Positions 46,997-55,330 of a stretch of 64,000 bases of DNA are shown one piece after another; within the stretch, counting starts at the first letter, position 1; every line of letters begins with the position of its first letter. The DNA is from Streptomyces pacificus. Its GTDB lineage: Bacteria; Actinomycetota; Actinomycetes; Streptomycetales; Streptomycetaceae. The stretch is taken from contig NZ_BLLG01000014.1 in the NCBI RefSeq assembly GCF_011766325.1, positions 1-64,000 of the forward strand, given 5' to 3'. Both the position numbers and the translations under genes were made by a program. The notes beneath the pieces were generated by a model. It had not been told where the DNA came from and ran no database searches. It was given only the letters and a program-made list of their open reading frames with translations.

Positions 46997-47015
46997 TGCA
47001 CCGGGCTCCGGTGCA
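46997..47015. promoter_or_regulatory. 19-bp palindrome upstream of the MerR gene
   Basis: TGCACCGG-GCT-CCGGTGCA is a perfect 8-3-8 dyad 20 bp from the MerR start, in the position for autoregulation. An AT-richer patch (CAATACTGTTGC on the minus strand) next to it may be the -10 region. Confidence 0.6.
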
Positions 47016-47130
47016 ACAGTATTGCTGTCTCATCGGGGTGGTGAAACCGGGTGAGCAGCCCGGCCGACGGTCCGGGGCGCCTGCCCACCCGGGTGCACAC
47101 GGGGATTCCGGGGCACGTAGGGACCCCGGC

Positions 47131-47300
47131 GGCATACGGGCATACGGGCATACGGCATACGGACGTACGGACGTACGGGCGGGCAGGCGGGGGCATGTGC
47201 ATCGCGGGACGCCACCGCGCCGCGCACCAGGGCGCCGAACCGAGGGCGTGTGCCCGCGGCGCCCGGTGGGGCCCGGTGACGCCCGGTGGGGCCCGCGACG
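47131..47300. repeat. Short repeats between the MerR and small membrane protein genes
   Basis: CATACGGG/CATACGG/CGTACGGA units run over 47131-47180, resembling the CGTACGGG units between eccD and eccB. A 15-bp direct repeat, GCCCGGTGGGGCCCG, occurs near 47262 and 47281. The 461-bp gap holds no supported gene. Confidence 0.65.
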
Positions 47301-47437
47301 CGGGCTCGCCCCCCCTCGCGAGCGGAGGCCCGCCCATGACGAGGCAGGGCCCGGGACGCTCCCAGCGGGTGGACGGCTGCTCCGATGACGCTAGAGTGCG
47401 GTTCCTGTTCGAGCGGCGCATGGGGGGCGGGGAGGGC

Positions 47438-47995
47438 ATGAGCGCGCAGCTGAGGGAGAAGGCCGTGGAGTTGGCCGACGTCCTGTGGCGTGAACACACC
47501 GTGTACCGGGACCGCGCGGGAGGCGTCGTCATCCGCGGCGAGCATGTACGGCGCTGGATCAGCCTCGCACCGAGCGGCGGCCGGGGCCAACTCCTGATGC
47601 GGGCCGGCCGGATACTCGACGGCGGCACGACGGCTCCCGCGCGCTCGGAGGCGGTGGTGAGCGGTGGGGCGGGCACGGCCGACCTGGCCGCGGTCTGCCG
47701 CCGGCTGCTCGCCGAGGCCGCGGCGGACCCCCTGCCGCGTGTGGTGGCCTCCGCGGTTCCTCGCTCCGTCCGGCGCGGGCGCTTCTTCCGGCGGTTCGGA
47801 GGTGCCACGCCGCGCCCGGCCCGCCCGGCCCGCCCGGCCCGCCCGGCCCGCTCCCGGCGCCCGGCCCGCTCCCGGCGTACGCCCCGGACCCCGCGTCCCG
47901 GTCGGCACACCGGCCTCGTTTCCTGGGCGGTCATCGTCTGCGTGGCCGCGACCATCGCGCTGTACGCCTGGAGCGCCACCATCTGGTACCGGTAG
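47438..47995 (+). CDS. Tail-anchored small protein with basic Pro-Ala-Arg repeats
   Basis: 185 residues from ATG 47438, with GGGGAGGG directly upstream. An N-terminal helical domain (about 1-100, SAQLREKAVELADVLWREH) is followed by an Arg/Pro/Ala repeat segment (RPARPARPARPARSRR) and a single C-terminal membrane helix (LVSWAVIVCVAATIALYAW). Topology suggests a cytosolic domain tethered to the membrane. The basic repeat is coded by GCCCGGCCC units and may vary. No family recognised. Confidence 0.7.
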   Translation: MSAQLREKAVELADVLWREHTVYRDRAGGVVIRGEHVRRWISLAPSGGRGQLLMRAGRILDGGTTAPARSEAVVSGGAGTADLAAVCRRLLAEAAADPLPRVVASAVPRSVRRGRFFRRFGGATPRPARPARPARPARSRRPARSRRTPRTPRPGRHTGLVSWAVIVCVAATIALYAWSATIWYR

Positions 47996-48085
47996 CCCCG
48001 CGACCGGAGGCGGCGCCCCGGCCCGGCGGTCGAGGCGCGGGCCCGCCGCCGGCGCCGTCGTCGAGCGGGCGAGCCCTGCGGACCG

Positions 48086-48187
48086 GCCGGGGCCCCGCTT
48101 GCCCTGCGGACCGCGCTCGCCCTGCACGCCCTGCGCGCCGGACGGGCCCGCCACCGCGGGTCCGGGCGCCCCGGCAGCCTCCCCCCG
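48086..48187 (-). other. Collagen-like in-frame extension after the sphingomyelinase stop
   Basis: Directly after the TAG that ends the phosphodiesterase, and in the same frame, 34 codons read RGEAAGAPGPAVAG and then seven perfect Gly-x-y triplets (GPS GAQ GVQ GER GPQ GKR GPG). Third positions are G/C. It may be a remnant of a collagen-like tail cut off by a nonsense mutation, or chance in GC-rich DNA. Confidence 0.4.
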
Positions 48188-49189
48188 CTACTGCCCGAAG
48201 GCGGCGACCGGGTAGTGGTCCGAGAGGTTGGTGTAGGTGTAGTCGATGCCCCAGCTGGTGACCGTCCAGGGCGCGCTCTGCTCCTTGACCACGTCGTTCC
48301 GCCAGCCGGCCGGGCGGACGTGCCCCGCGCGGTGCAGGACGTGGTCCAGGTCCTCGCGGGGCTCGCCCGGATAGCGTTCGGCCGCGATCGAGTTGTCCCG
48401 GGTATCGAACGAGTACGCGTGACCGGTCCGGCTGTCCGCGCCGACGAGCCCGCCGTCGGCGAGCATGCCCGCGTACTCCGCGGTGTGCGAGCCGACGTTG
48501 AAGTCGCCTGCCACCAGCACCTGTTCGGAGGCCGGGATGCTCTTCGCGTCGAGGAACGCGTCGAGCGCCTTGAACTGGCGGCTGCGCATCCGCGCCGCCT
48601 CGCCCGCCGCGCAGCCCGGGTCGGTCGATTGGGCATGGGTTCCCACCACGTGCACCCGGCTGCCGTTCACGTCCAGGACGGTGTAGACGAAGCCCTTGTT
48701 GGACCACCAGTCGGCGCCACAGGCGTCCTTGTAGACGTACTGCTCCTTGCGCACGATGGGCCACTTGCTGAGGACGGTGACCCCGCCGTCCTCCGGCACC
48801 GTCGCCGAGTAGGCGCCGCCCGTCGCGTCCCAGCCGCTCTTGCTGCGGCCCATCACCGGTGTCTGGTAGGGGTACTGGGCGCGTGCGTTGCGCTGCAGGG
48901 CCTCGGACGAGGAGTTGTCGAACGCCTCCTGGAGCACGACGACGTCGTTGCCCTGGAAGTAGGGGGCCTTCGGTATCTCGGCGGCCCGGTGGGCCTGGCC
49001 CCAGTTGGGATAGAGGACTCTGCTGAACAGGAAGACGTTGTACGTCAGGACCTTCAGCGAGGGTGTCGCGGCGGGGGACTGCCGGCCGGGGGCGGCGGAC
49101 GCCGACGGTGCGGCGACCGCCAGGGCCGCCGCGGCGAGCGTGAGGGAGAGGGCCGCGCCGGACGCGCGGCGGAACACGGAATGCGGCAC
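48188..49189 (-). CDS. Secreted sphingomyelinase C-type phosphodiesterase (EEP superfamily)
   Basis: 333 residues from GTG 49189, with GGGAG 6 nt upstream. The signal peptide runs to about residue 33 (ALSLTLAAAALAVAAPSASA). The mature enzyme has endonuclease/exonuclease/phosphatase motifs: LTYNVFLFSR, VVVLQEAFDN (catalytic Glu), GTHAQSTD, VLVAGDFNVGSH (Asp/Asn) and LSDHYPVAAF (Asp-His). It probably cleaves sphingomyelin or related phospholipids outside the cell. The frame continues past the stop into a collagen-like stretch, described separately. Confidence 0.9.
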   Translation of the reverse strand: MPHSVFRRASGAALSLTLAAAALAVAAPSASAAPGRQSPAATPSLKVLTYNVFLFSRVLYPNWGQAHRAAEIPKAPYFQGNDVVVLQEAFDNSSSEALQRNARAQYPYQTPVMGRSKSGWDATGGAYSATVPEDGGVTVLSKWPIVRKEQYVYKDACGADWWSNKGFVYTVLDVNGSRVHVVGTHAQSTDPGCAAGEAARMRSRQFKALDAFLDAKSIPASEQVLVAGDFNVGSHTAEYAGMLADGGLVGADSRTGHAYSFDTRDNSIAAERYPGEPREDLDHVLHRAGHVRPAGWRNDVVKEQSAPWTVTSWGIDYTYTNLSDHYPVAAFGQ

Positions 49190-49519
49190 TGTGACTCCCG
49201 TTTCCGGTGGGGGTGCGGGCGGTGGGTCGGCGCGCACATCAAAGCAGCGGCAGCTACCTCGGGGTAACCGTCAGGTGCCGGGTCTTTCGCCGGAGTTCCG
49301 CGCGCCCTGGGAACGTGGACGGGGGTATCCCCTCCCGGCATGCGTGCGGGAGCCTCCCGGTGGATCGGCCTCCCCTCCCGCCGGCCTGCCTCCCGGCCGG
49401 CCCGCCCCGCCTGCCTGATGTCCGACGCCGGCTTCCCCGCCCCCGCTCGGGCTCGCATACTGGGACGTGGGACCCTCAGGCCGGGCATTGCGCACCCGCC
49501 GGCCACCGGGAGCACGCTC
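49190..49519. other. Divergent gap between the phosphodiesterase and DUF2236 genes
   Basis: 330 bp that must contain both promoters. I see no strong dyad or repeat. Confidence 0.35.
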
Positions 49520-50464
49520 ATGACCAGGCCGCGGGAACGGCTGACGCGCAGGACGGACGGGAGGGCGGGGCCGGACCCCCCGCCCCCGCCGCCCGGTGGT
49601 GTCCTGTGGACCCTTGTCGGCGACATCCGCGGGCTGCTCATGCTCCCCGCAGCGCTGGCCCTGCAGGTCGCGCATCCCGCCGTCGGCGCGGGCGTCGACG
49701 AGCACTCCCTCTTCCGCGCCGACCCCTGGGGGCGCGGGGAGCGCTCGCTGCGCTCGCTCCAGCTGTGGGTGTACGGCGGTGCCGCCGCCGCCGAGGAGGG
49801 CCGCCGGCTGCGCCGGCTGCACCGGGGCATCGAGGGCACCGACAGCCGGGGCCGCCGCTACCGTGCGCTCACTCCCGAGTACTACGCGTGGGTCCACGCC
49901 ACCGGTTTCCCCGTCCACCGCCACGCGCTCCGCTATCTGTACCGGCCGGTCACCGAGGACCAGGAGCGCCGGCTCTACCAGGAGTGGCTGATGGTCGGCC
50001 GGGTGCTCGGCATCCGGGACCGGGACATGCCGGGGACCGTCGAGGAGTTCTGGCCGTACTACCGCGGGGTCCTGGCCGGCGAGTTGGAGGCGAACGCCGT
50101 CGTCCGGGACCTCGTCGCCACCGGCAGCCGGCTGCCGCCACCCGTCTTCGGGCCCCCGCCGCTGCGGCTGCTGCTGCGCCTGTGCTGGCCGCTGGTACTG
50201 CCCGGGTTCCTCCGGCTGAGGCGCTTCCTCACCATCGGGCTGATGCCGCCGGACGCCCGGGCGGCGATCGGACTGCCCTGGACCGGCGGGCAGGAGCGGC
50301 GGCTGCGGCGCTTCGGCCGGATCGTACGGACCGTGGTCCCCCTGCTTCCGGAGCGGATGCGCTATCTGCCGCAGGCCAGGGAGGCCCGCCGCCGGGCACG
50401 GGCCGGGGGACTGCTGCCGACGGGACGGACCGGCCGGCGTTCTCGACGACCGCGCGCCGGGTGA
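49520..50464 (+). CDS. DUF2236 oxygenase (MpaB/latex clearing protein-like)
   Basis: 314 residues from ATG 49520, with GGGAG upstream. Family motifs include GDIRGLLMLPAALALQVAHP, the HSLFRADPWGR region and EYYAWVHATGFPVHRHALRY with conserved His. The family includes latex-clearing haem oxygenases and MpaB-type proteins; most Streptomyces members are uncharacterised. A C-terminal hydrophobic and basic segment ends the protein. It is probably monocistronic; a decayed ORF lies downstream. Confidence 0.85.
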   Translation: MTRPRERLTRRTDGRAGPDPPPPPPGGVLWTLVGDIRGLLMLPAALALQVAHPAVGAGVDEHSLFRADPWGRGERSLRSLQLWVYGGAAAAEEGRRLRRLHRGIEGTDSRGRRYRALTPEYYAWVHATGFPVHRHALRYLYRPVTEDQERRLYQEWLMVGRVLGIRDRDMPGTVEEFWPYYRGVLAGELEANAVVRDLVATGSRLPPPVFGPPPLRLLLRLCWPLVLPGFLRLRRFLTIGLMPPDARAAIGLPWTGGQERRLRRFGRIVRTVVPLLPERMRYLPQAREARRRARAGGLLPTGRTGRRSRRPRAG

Positions 50465-50516
50465 CGCCTGGCGGGGCCGCCGACGCCCGGAGCGCGAGGC
50501 CGGAGGGGCGAACCGA

Positions 50517-50993
50517 GTGGCGGCCGGGGACGTGCGGACGCTCTCCCCGACGCCGAACGTGCGGACCCCGCCGTCCGCAACCGGCGCAGGGTCCACTCCC
50601 TGCTCGCCGCGCTGAAGGGTGCGTTCGCCTTCGCCGGCGAGCGGCGCGCCCCGATCGAGGCCGCGCCGACCGCGGCCCGGCTCGCCGGACCCGCCGAACG
50701 CGGCCCGGTATGGACCGGCGGCGCGGGCAACGACCCCGCGGCACCGGACGAGACCGTCCAGGACCCGCCCTGCGGCTACCGGCTCACGGCCGCCCGGTAC
50801 ACCGAGGTCGAGCACGAACTCGCCCTGCACGGCGTGGTCTCCCGGCCCACGCCCCACGGCGTGGTCGTGCCGCTGCGGCGGTCGATGCGGGCACTGGCAC
50901 CCCTGCTGCCAGACGGGCGTGCCGCGTGCCGTCTCCCGGCCGGGAGCCCGATCACCCGCTGCCGACCCCCTGTGGATCTCGCCACGCGTGTGA
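50517..50993 (+). pseudogene. Probable decayed gene with two frame changes
   Basis: A GTG at 50517 with GGAGGGG 8 nt upstream opens a frame that stops at 50613-50615. A second frame, with strong GC3 bias, is open over about 50540-50940 (for example VHSLLAALKGAFAFAGERRA and RYTEVEHELALHGVV). The first frame is again open to a stop at 50993. This pattern fits a small gene broken by two indels. No family recognised. Spurious GC3 bias is the alternative. Confidence 0.35.
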
Positions 50994-51065
50994 ATCTCGC
51001 CAGGCGTGGTAGGAGGGGCCTCAGGAGAGCGAACCCGGCTCCGTTCACCCGCGAAAGGGGCCTCA

Positions 51066-52775
51066 GTGCCGCACGTCGACACATCCGGCGCACCACAACC
51101 GGCGGACCCGGGAAGTCCCCGGGCGGCGGACCTCCCCCGGCCGCCGGGGCCGGCCAAGGGCGGCACCGCCACGGACCGGGTGGTCTTCGGGGTCACCGCC
51201 GCCCTCACGGTCGCGTTCGTGCTCTGGGGTGCGGTCGCCAGTGACACCCTCGGGCGCGTGTCCGCCGACATGCTCGCGGGGCTCATCCACAACGGAGGCT
51301 GGGCGTTCGTCCTGGCCGCCTCCGGTTTCGTGATCTTCGCGCTCTGGCTCGCCATGAGCCGTTACGGGCGGATCCCGCTCGGACGGGAGGGCGAGGAGCC
51401 CGAGTTCCGCACCGTCTCCTGGATCGCGATGATGTTCAGCGCCGGCATGGGCATCGGCCTGATGTTCTACGGGGTCAGCGAGCCCCTGGCGCACTTCACC
51501 GACCCGCCGCCGGGCACCGCCCCCGCCGACGCGGCACAGGCCATGGAGACGGCGATGGCCACGACGCTGTTCCACTGGACGCTGCACCCGTGGGCCATCT
51601 ACGCCGTGGTCGGGCTCGCCATCGCCTACAGCACCTTCCGGCGCGGCCGCCGCCAGACGGTGAGCGCGGTCTTCGAGCCGCTGATCGGCAGGAGGCACGC
51701 CCAAGGCTGGGGCGGCCGGCTCATCGACATCCTCGCCATCTTCGCCACGCTGTTCGGCTCGGCCGCCTCCCTCGGGCTCGGTGCCCTGCAGATCGCCGGC
51801 GGAGTCAGCGAACTGGGCTGGATGACCAGGGTGAGCACGGCGCTGCTCGTCGTCGTCATCGCCGTGCTGACGCTCGCCTTCGTCCTCTCCGCCGTGTCCG
51901 GCATCGAGAAGGGCATCCAGTGGCTGTCCAACACCAACATGGTGCTGGCCCTGCTGCTCGCCGTGTTCCTCTTCGTCGCCGGGCCGACGGTCATCGTGCT
52001 GGACCTGCTGCCCACCTCGATCGCCACCTACTTCGGCGAGCTGCCGCAGCTGATCGGCCGCACCGAGGCGTCCAGCGGCGCAGGGGTCGCCGAATGGCTC
52101 GGCAGCTGGACCGTCTTCTACTGGGCCTGGTGGATCTCGTGGACGCCGTTCGTGGGCATGTTCATCGCCCGCATCAGCCGGGGCCGGACCGTCCGCCAGT
52201 TCGTCGGCGGAGTGATCCTGGTGCCCAGCGCGGTCAGCCTCTGCTGGTTCGCGATCTTCGGCGGGACGGCGATCACCCTCCAGGAGGGCGGCCGGCTCGG
52301 CGACGAGAGCACCCCCGAGGGCCAGTTGTTCGCCGTGCTGCGGCAGTACCCGGCGGCCACGGTGACGAGCCTGCTCGTGATGGTCCTCGTCGCCATCTTC
52401 TTCGTCTCCGGCGCAGATGCGGCGTCCCTGGTGATGGGGACGCTCTCGCAGAAGGGCGCCCTGGAACCCGGCCGCTTCGTCGTGGTGTTCTGGGGCGGTG
52501 TCACCGGCGCCGTGGCGGCCGTGATGCTGCTGATCGGCGGCGGGAAGGGGGACGCCCTCGCGGGACTGCAGAACCTCACCATCCTCGTGGCGGCGCCGTT
52601 CCTGGCGGTGATGATCGCGATGTGCTTCGCGCTGATGCGCGATCTGCGCCGCGACCCGCTCGTCCTGCGCGGCCGGCGCGGGGAGGAGGCCGTCGAGCTC
52701 GCGGTCATCGCGGGGCATGAGAAGTACGACGGCGATTTCGAGCTCCGCATCGGGCCCACGCCGCCCGAGAAGTGA
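51066..52775 (+). CDS. BCCT family betaine/choline/carnitine transporter
   Basis: 569 residues, about twelve membrane helices. The family hallmark segment is TVFYWAWWISWTPFVGMFIA, together with GMGIGLMFYGVSEPLAHF near helix 3 and the glycine-rich stretch of the sodium-coupled site. It imports quaternary ammonium compounds, usually in osmoprotection, with sodium or protons. GTG 51066 has AAAGGGG 5 nt upstream. The N-terminal about 35 residues are Pro-rich and cytosolic. No obvious partner genes. Confidence 0.94.
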   Translation: MPHVDTSGAPQPADPGSPRAADLPRPPGPAKGGTATDRVVFGVTAALTVAFVLWGAVASDTLGRVSADMLAGLIHNGGWAFVLAASGFVIFALWLAMSRYGRIPLGREGEEPEFRTVSWIAMMFSAGMGIGLMFYGVSEPLAHFTDPPPGTAPADAAQAMETAMATTLFHWTLHPWAIYAVVGLAIAYSTFRRGRRQTVSAVFEPLIGRRHAQGWGGRLIDILAIFATLFGSAASLGLGALQIAGGVSELGWMTRVSTALLVVVIAVLTLAFVLSAVSGIEKGIQWLSNTNMVLALLLAVFLFVAGPTVIVLDLLPTSIATYFGELPQLIGRTEASSGAGVAEWLGSWTVFYWAWWISWTPFVGMFIARISRGRTVRQFVGGVILVPSAVSLCWFAIFGGTAITLQEGGRLGDESTPEGQLFAVLRQYPAATVTSLLVMVLVAIFFVSGADAASLVMGTLSQKGALEPGRFVVVFWGGVTGAVAAVMLLIGGGKGDALAGLQNLTILVAAPFLAVMIAMCFALMRDLRRDPLVLRGRRGEEAVELAVIAGHEKYDGDFELRIGPTPPEK

Positions 52776-53320
52776 ACCAGGCCCCTCCGGGGGCGCCGCC
52801 CGGGGTCCGGCCGGAGCGTGCTCCGGCCGCCCACCGCCCGGAGGCGTCCGGCGGCCGGTGACCGCTGCTGCAGGGTGTCCCATGTCCCGTGTCCCGTGTC
52901 CCGTGTCCCGTGTCCCGGCCCGGGGTCCCGGGCCGCCCGGGGCTCGGCGTCACCCGTATCCGGGGCCGGCCGAGTCCTCTGGAGGCGGCCCGCCCACCCG
53001 GCGACCGGAGCCGGGCGGTGGCGGCGGTCTCCGCTCCGGGCGGGGACTTGGCCCCGGGCGGTGGTGGGTGGTCGGGCCCTGTTCATTCCCGGTGCGCCCC
53101 GGCGGAGTCGTCGTGGTCGTGGCCGTCGTGGCCGTCGTGCCGGGCTGCCGCCGTCGTGCTGCCCGTGCCGCGCCTTCGCACCGTGCCCGGAGATCCCGCT
53201 CGCTGTGCGAGGCAGGGGGGTGGCCGCCTCGCGGCCGTACGCACCGGAGTCCCGTCCCCTCGGCGGACGAGGCGGCCCTCGCACCCCGCCCGGCGAACGG
53301 GCCTTAGACTCGGCCCTCTG
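52776..53320. other. 545-bp gap with heptamer repeats
   Basis: Six copies of (G/A)TGTCCC occur in tandem at 52875-52916. GTCGTGG(C/T)C-type repeats lie at 53107-53140. Near the end TAGACT (53305-53310) ends 10 nt before the ABC-F ATG, indicating a very short or absent leader. Confidence 0.6.
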
Positions 53321-54988
53321 ATGACCGCAACCCTCGTCGCCAAGAACCTCGCCGCCGGACACGGCGACCGCACGCTCTTCGCCGGACTCGACCTCGTCGT
53401 CGCGCCCGGCGACGTGATCGGCCTCGTCGGTGCCAACGGCGCCGGGAAGTCCACTCTGCTCCGGCTGCTCGCCGGCCTCGACACCCCGGAACACGGTGAG
53501 GTGCGGCTGTCCCCGCCGACCGCTGCGGTGGGCCACCTGCCGCAGGAGCCGGAGCGACGCGACGGGGAGACCGTACGGGGGTTCCTCGCCCGCCGGACCG
53601 GGGTCGCCGCCGCGCAGAGCGCGATGGACGAGGCCACCCGGGGCCTCGTCGACGGGACGCCCGGCGCCGATGACGCCTACGCGGCGAGTCTGGAGCGCTG
53701 GCTGGCGCTCGGCGGCGCCGACCTCGACGAGCGCGCCGAGGAGGTCGCCGGTTCGCTCGGCCTCCACGCCGGCACCGGCACCGGCAGCGGCCTCCGTGCC
53801 GGCCTCGACCGGCCGATGACCTCCCTCTCCGGCGGCCAGGCGGCCCGGGCCCAGCTCGCCTCCCTGCTGCTGTCCCGCTACGACGTCTTCCTCCTCGACG
53901 AGCCGACCAACGACCTCGACCTGGACGGGCTGGAGCGGCTGGAGCGCTTCGTCACCGGCCTGCGCGCGGGCACCCTGGTCGTCAGCCACGACCGGGAGTT
54001 CCTCTCCCGCACCGTCACCAAGGTCCTCGAACTCGACCTCGCCCAGCAGCAGATCACGCTCTACGGCGGCGGCCACGCCGCGTATCTGGAGGAACGCGAG
54101 ACCGCGCGGCGGCACGCCCGCGAGGACTACGAGGAGTACGCCGACAAGAGAGCCGCCCTCGAGGGCCGGGCCCGGATGCAGCGCTCCTGGATGGACAAGG
54201 GCGTCAGGAACGCGCGGCGCAAGGCAGGCGACAACGACAAGATCGGCCGCAAGTTCCGCAGCGAGGCGAGCGAGAAGCAGGCCGCGAAGGCGCGCCAGAC
54301 CCAGCGCATGATCGAACGCCTCGACGTGGTCGAGGAACCCCGCAAGGAGTGGGAACTGCGCATGGAGATCGGGGCCGCGCCCCGATCGGGGTCGGTCGTG
54401 GCGACCCTCCGCGATGCCGAGGTGCGGCGGGGCGACTTCCGCTTCGGCCCGGTGTCGCTGCGGATCGACTTCGCCGACCGGGTCGCCGTCACCGGGGCCA
54501 ACGGCGCAGGCAAGTCGACGCTTCTCGCCGCGCTGCTCGGCAGGCTCACGCTGGACGCCGGGCACTCCGCCGTCGGGTCCGGCGTCGTCATCGGCGAGAT
54601 CGACCAGGCTCGTCGGCTGCTCCACGGCACGGACTCGCTGCTTGACGCGTTCTGCGCGGCGGTTCCCGACACCGAACCCGCCGACGTCCGTACCCTGCTC
54701 GCCAAGTTCGGCCTCAAGGCGCACCATGTGCTGCGCCCGGCGGCCGGCCTGTCCCCGGGCGAGCGGACCCGCGCCGCCCTGGCCCTGCTCCAGGGCCGGG
54801 GCGTCAACCTGCTGGTGCTCGACGAGCCCACGAACCATCTCGACCTGCCCGCCATCGAGCAGCTCGAGTCCGCACTCGCCTCCTACCCGGGCACGCTGCT
54901 GCTGGTCACCCACGACCGCCGGATGCTCGACGCCGTCCGCACGACCCGGCGCCTCGAGGTGGCGCACGGCAAGGTCACCGAAAGCTGA
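53321..54988 (+). CDS. ABC-F family ATPase, second copy
   Basis: 555 residues, two soluble ABC domains. P-loops are LVGANGAGKSTLL and VTGANGAGKSTLL; signatures are SLSGGQ and GLSPGE (the second degenerate); Walker B regions are FLLDEPTNDLDLDG and LVLDEPTNHLDLP. The linker is long and basic (RNARRKAGDNDKIGRKF). Unlike the copy at 34824-36464 it has essentially no leader, so regulation differs; it more likely acts as a constitutive translation factor. A terminator follows. Confidence 0.92.
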   Translation: MTATLVAKNLAAGHGDRTLFAGLDLVVAPGDVIGLVGANGAGKSTLLRLLAGLDTPEHGEVRLSPPTAAVGHLPQEPERRDGETVRGFLARRTGVAAAQSAMDEATRGLVDGTPGADDAYAASLERWLALGGADLDERAEEVAGSLGLHAGTGTGSGLRAGLDRPMTSLSGGQAARAQLASLLLSRYDVFLLDEPTNDLDLDGLERLERFVTGLRAGTLVVSHDREFLSRTVTKVLELDLAQQQITLYGGGHAAYLEERETARRHAREDYEEYADKRAALEGRARMQRSWMDKGVRNARRKAGDNDKIGRKFRSEASEKQAAKARQTQRMIERLDVVEEPRKEWELRMEIGAAPRSGSVVATLRDAEVRRGDFRFGPVSLRIDFADRVAVTGANGAGKSTLLAALLGRLTLDAGHSAVGSGVVIGEIDQARRLLHGTDSLLDAFCAAVPDTEPADVRTLLAKFGLKAHHVLRPAAGLSPGERTRAALALLQGRGVNLLVLDEPTNHLDLPAIEQLESALASYPGTLLLVTHDRRMLDAVRTTRRLEVAHGKVTES

Positions 54989-55015
54989 GGAGGGGCCGGT
55001 CCCGACCGGCCCTCC
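54989..55015 (+). terminator. Terminator after the second ABC-F gene
   Basis: GGAGGGGCCGGTC and GACCGGCCCTCC pair (one bulged G) immediately after the stop. The rest of 55016-55330 shows nothing recognisable. Confidence 0.7.
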
Positions 55016-55330
55016 CGGACCCGGCGTCCCCACTCCCGGCAGCGAGCGGGCCACGGCGCCCGCGCGCCGCCGGGACGGGGGTCAGGCCCTGGCGAACGGC
55101 TGCCGCGTGGCCGGTCGGGACAAGGCGGGGTCGGCGGGGATGCCGGCCGGCCGCCGCCGCAGGCCCACAGCCGCCGCCCCGGGTACCGTCACAGGTCCAA
55201 AGGCCCGATGCCGAATCGGCCCCGCGGAGGCGGCATCCGCGCGGCCACCGGGCCACACAGCCACCGGCCTCCGCGGCCACCGGCCACCATGGCCCCGCCG
55301 TACGGCAGTGGCCGCGCGGCCGTGGCGGGG

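Noticed and set aside
47030..48085. Minus-strand ORF continuing past the collagen-like stretch
   Set aside because: After seven Gly-x-y triplets the sequence is only the antisense of the tail-anchored protein gene.
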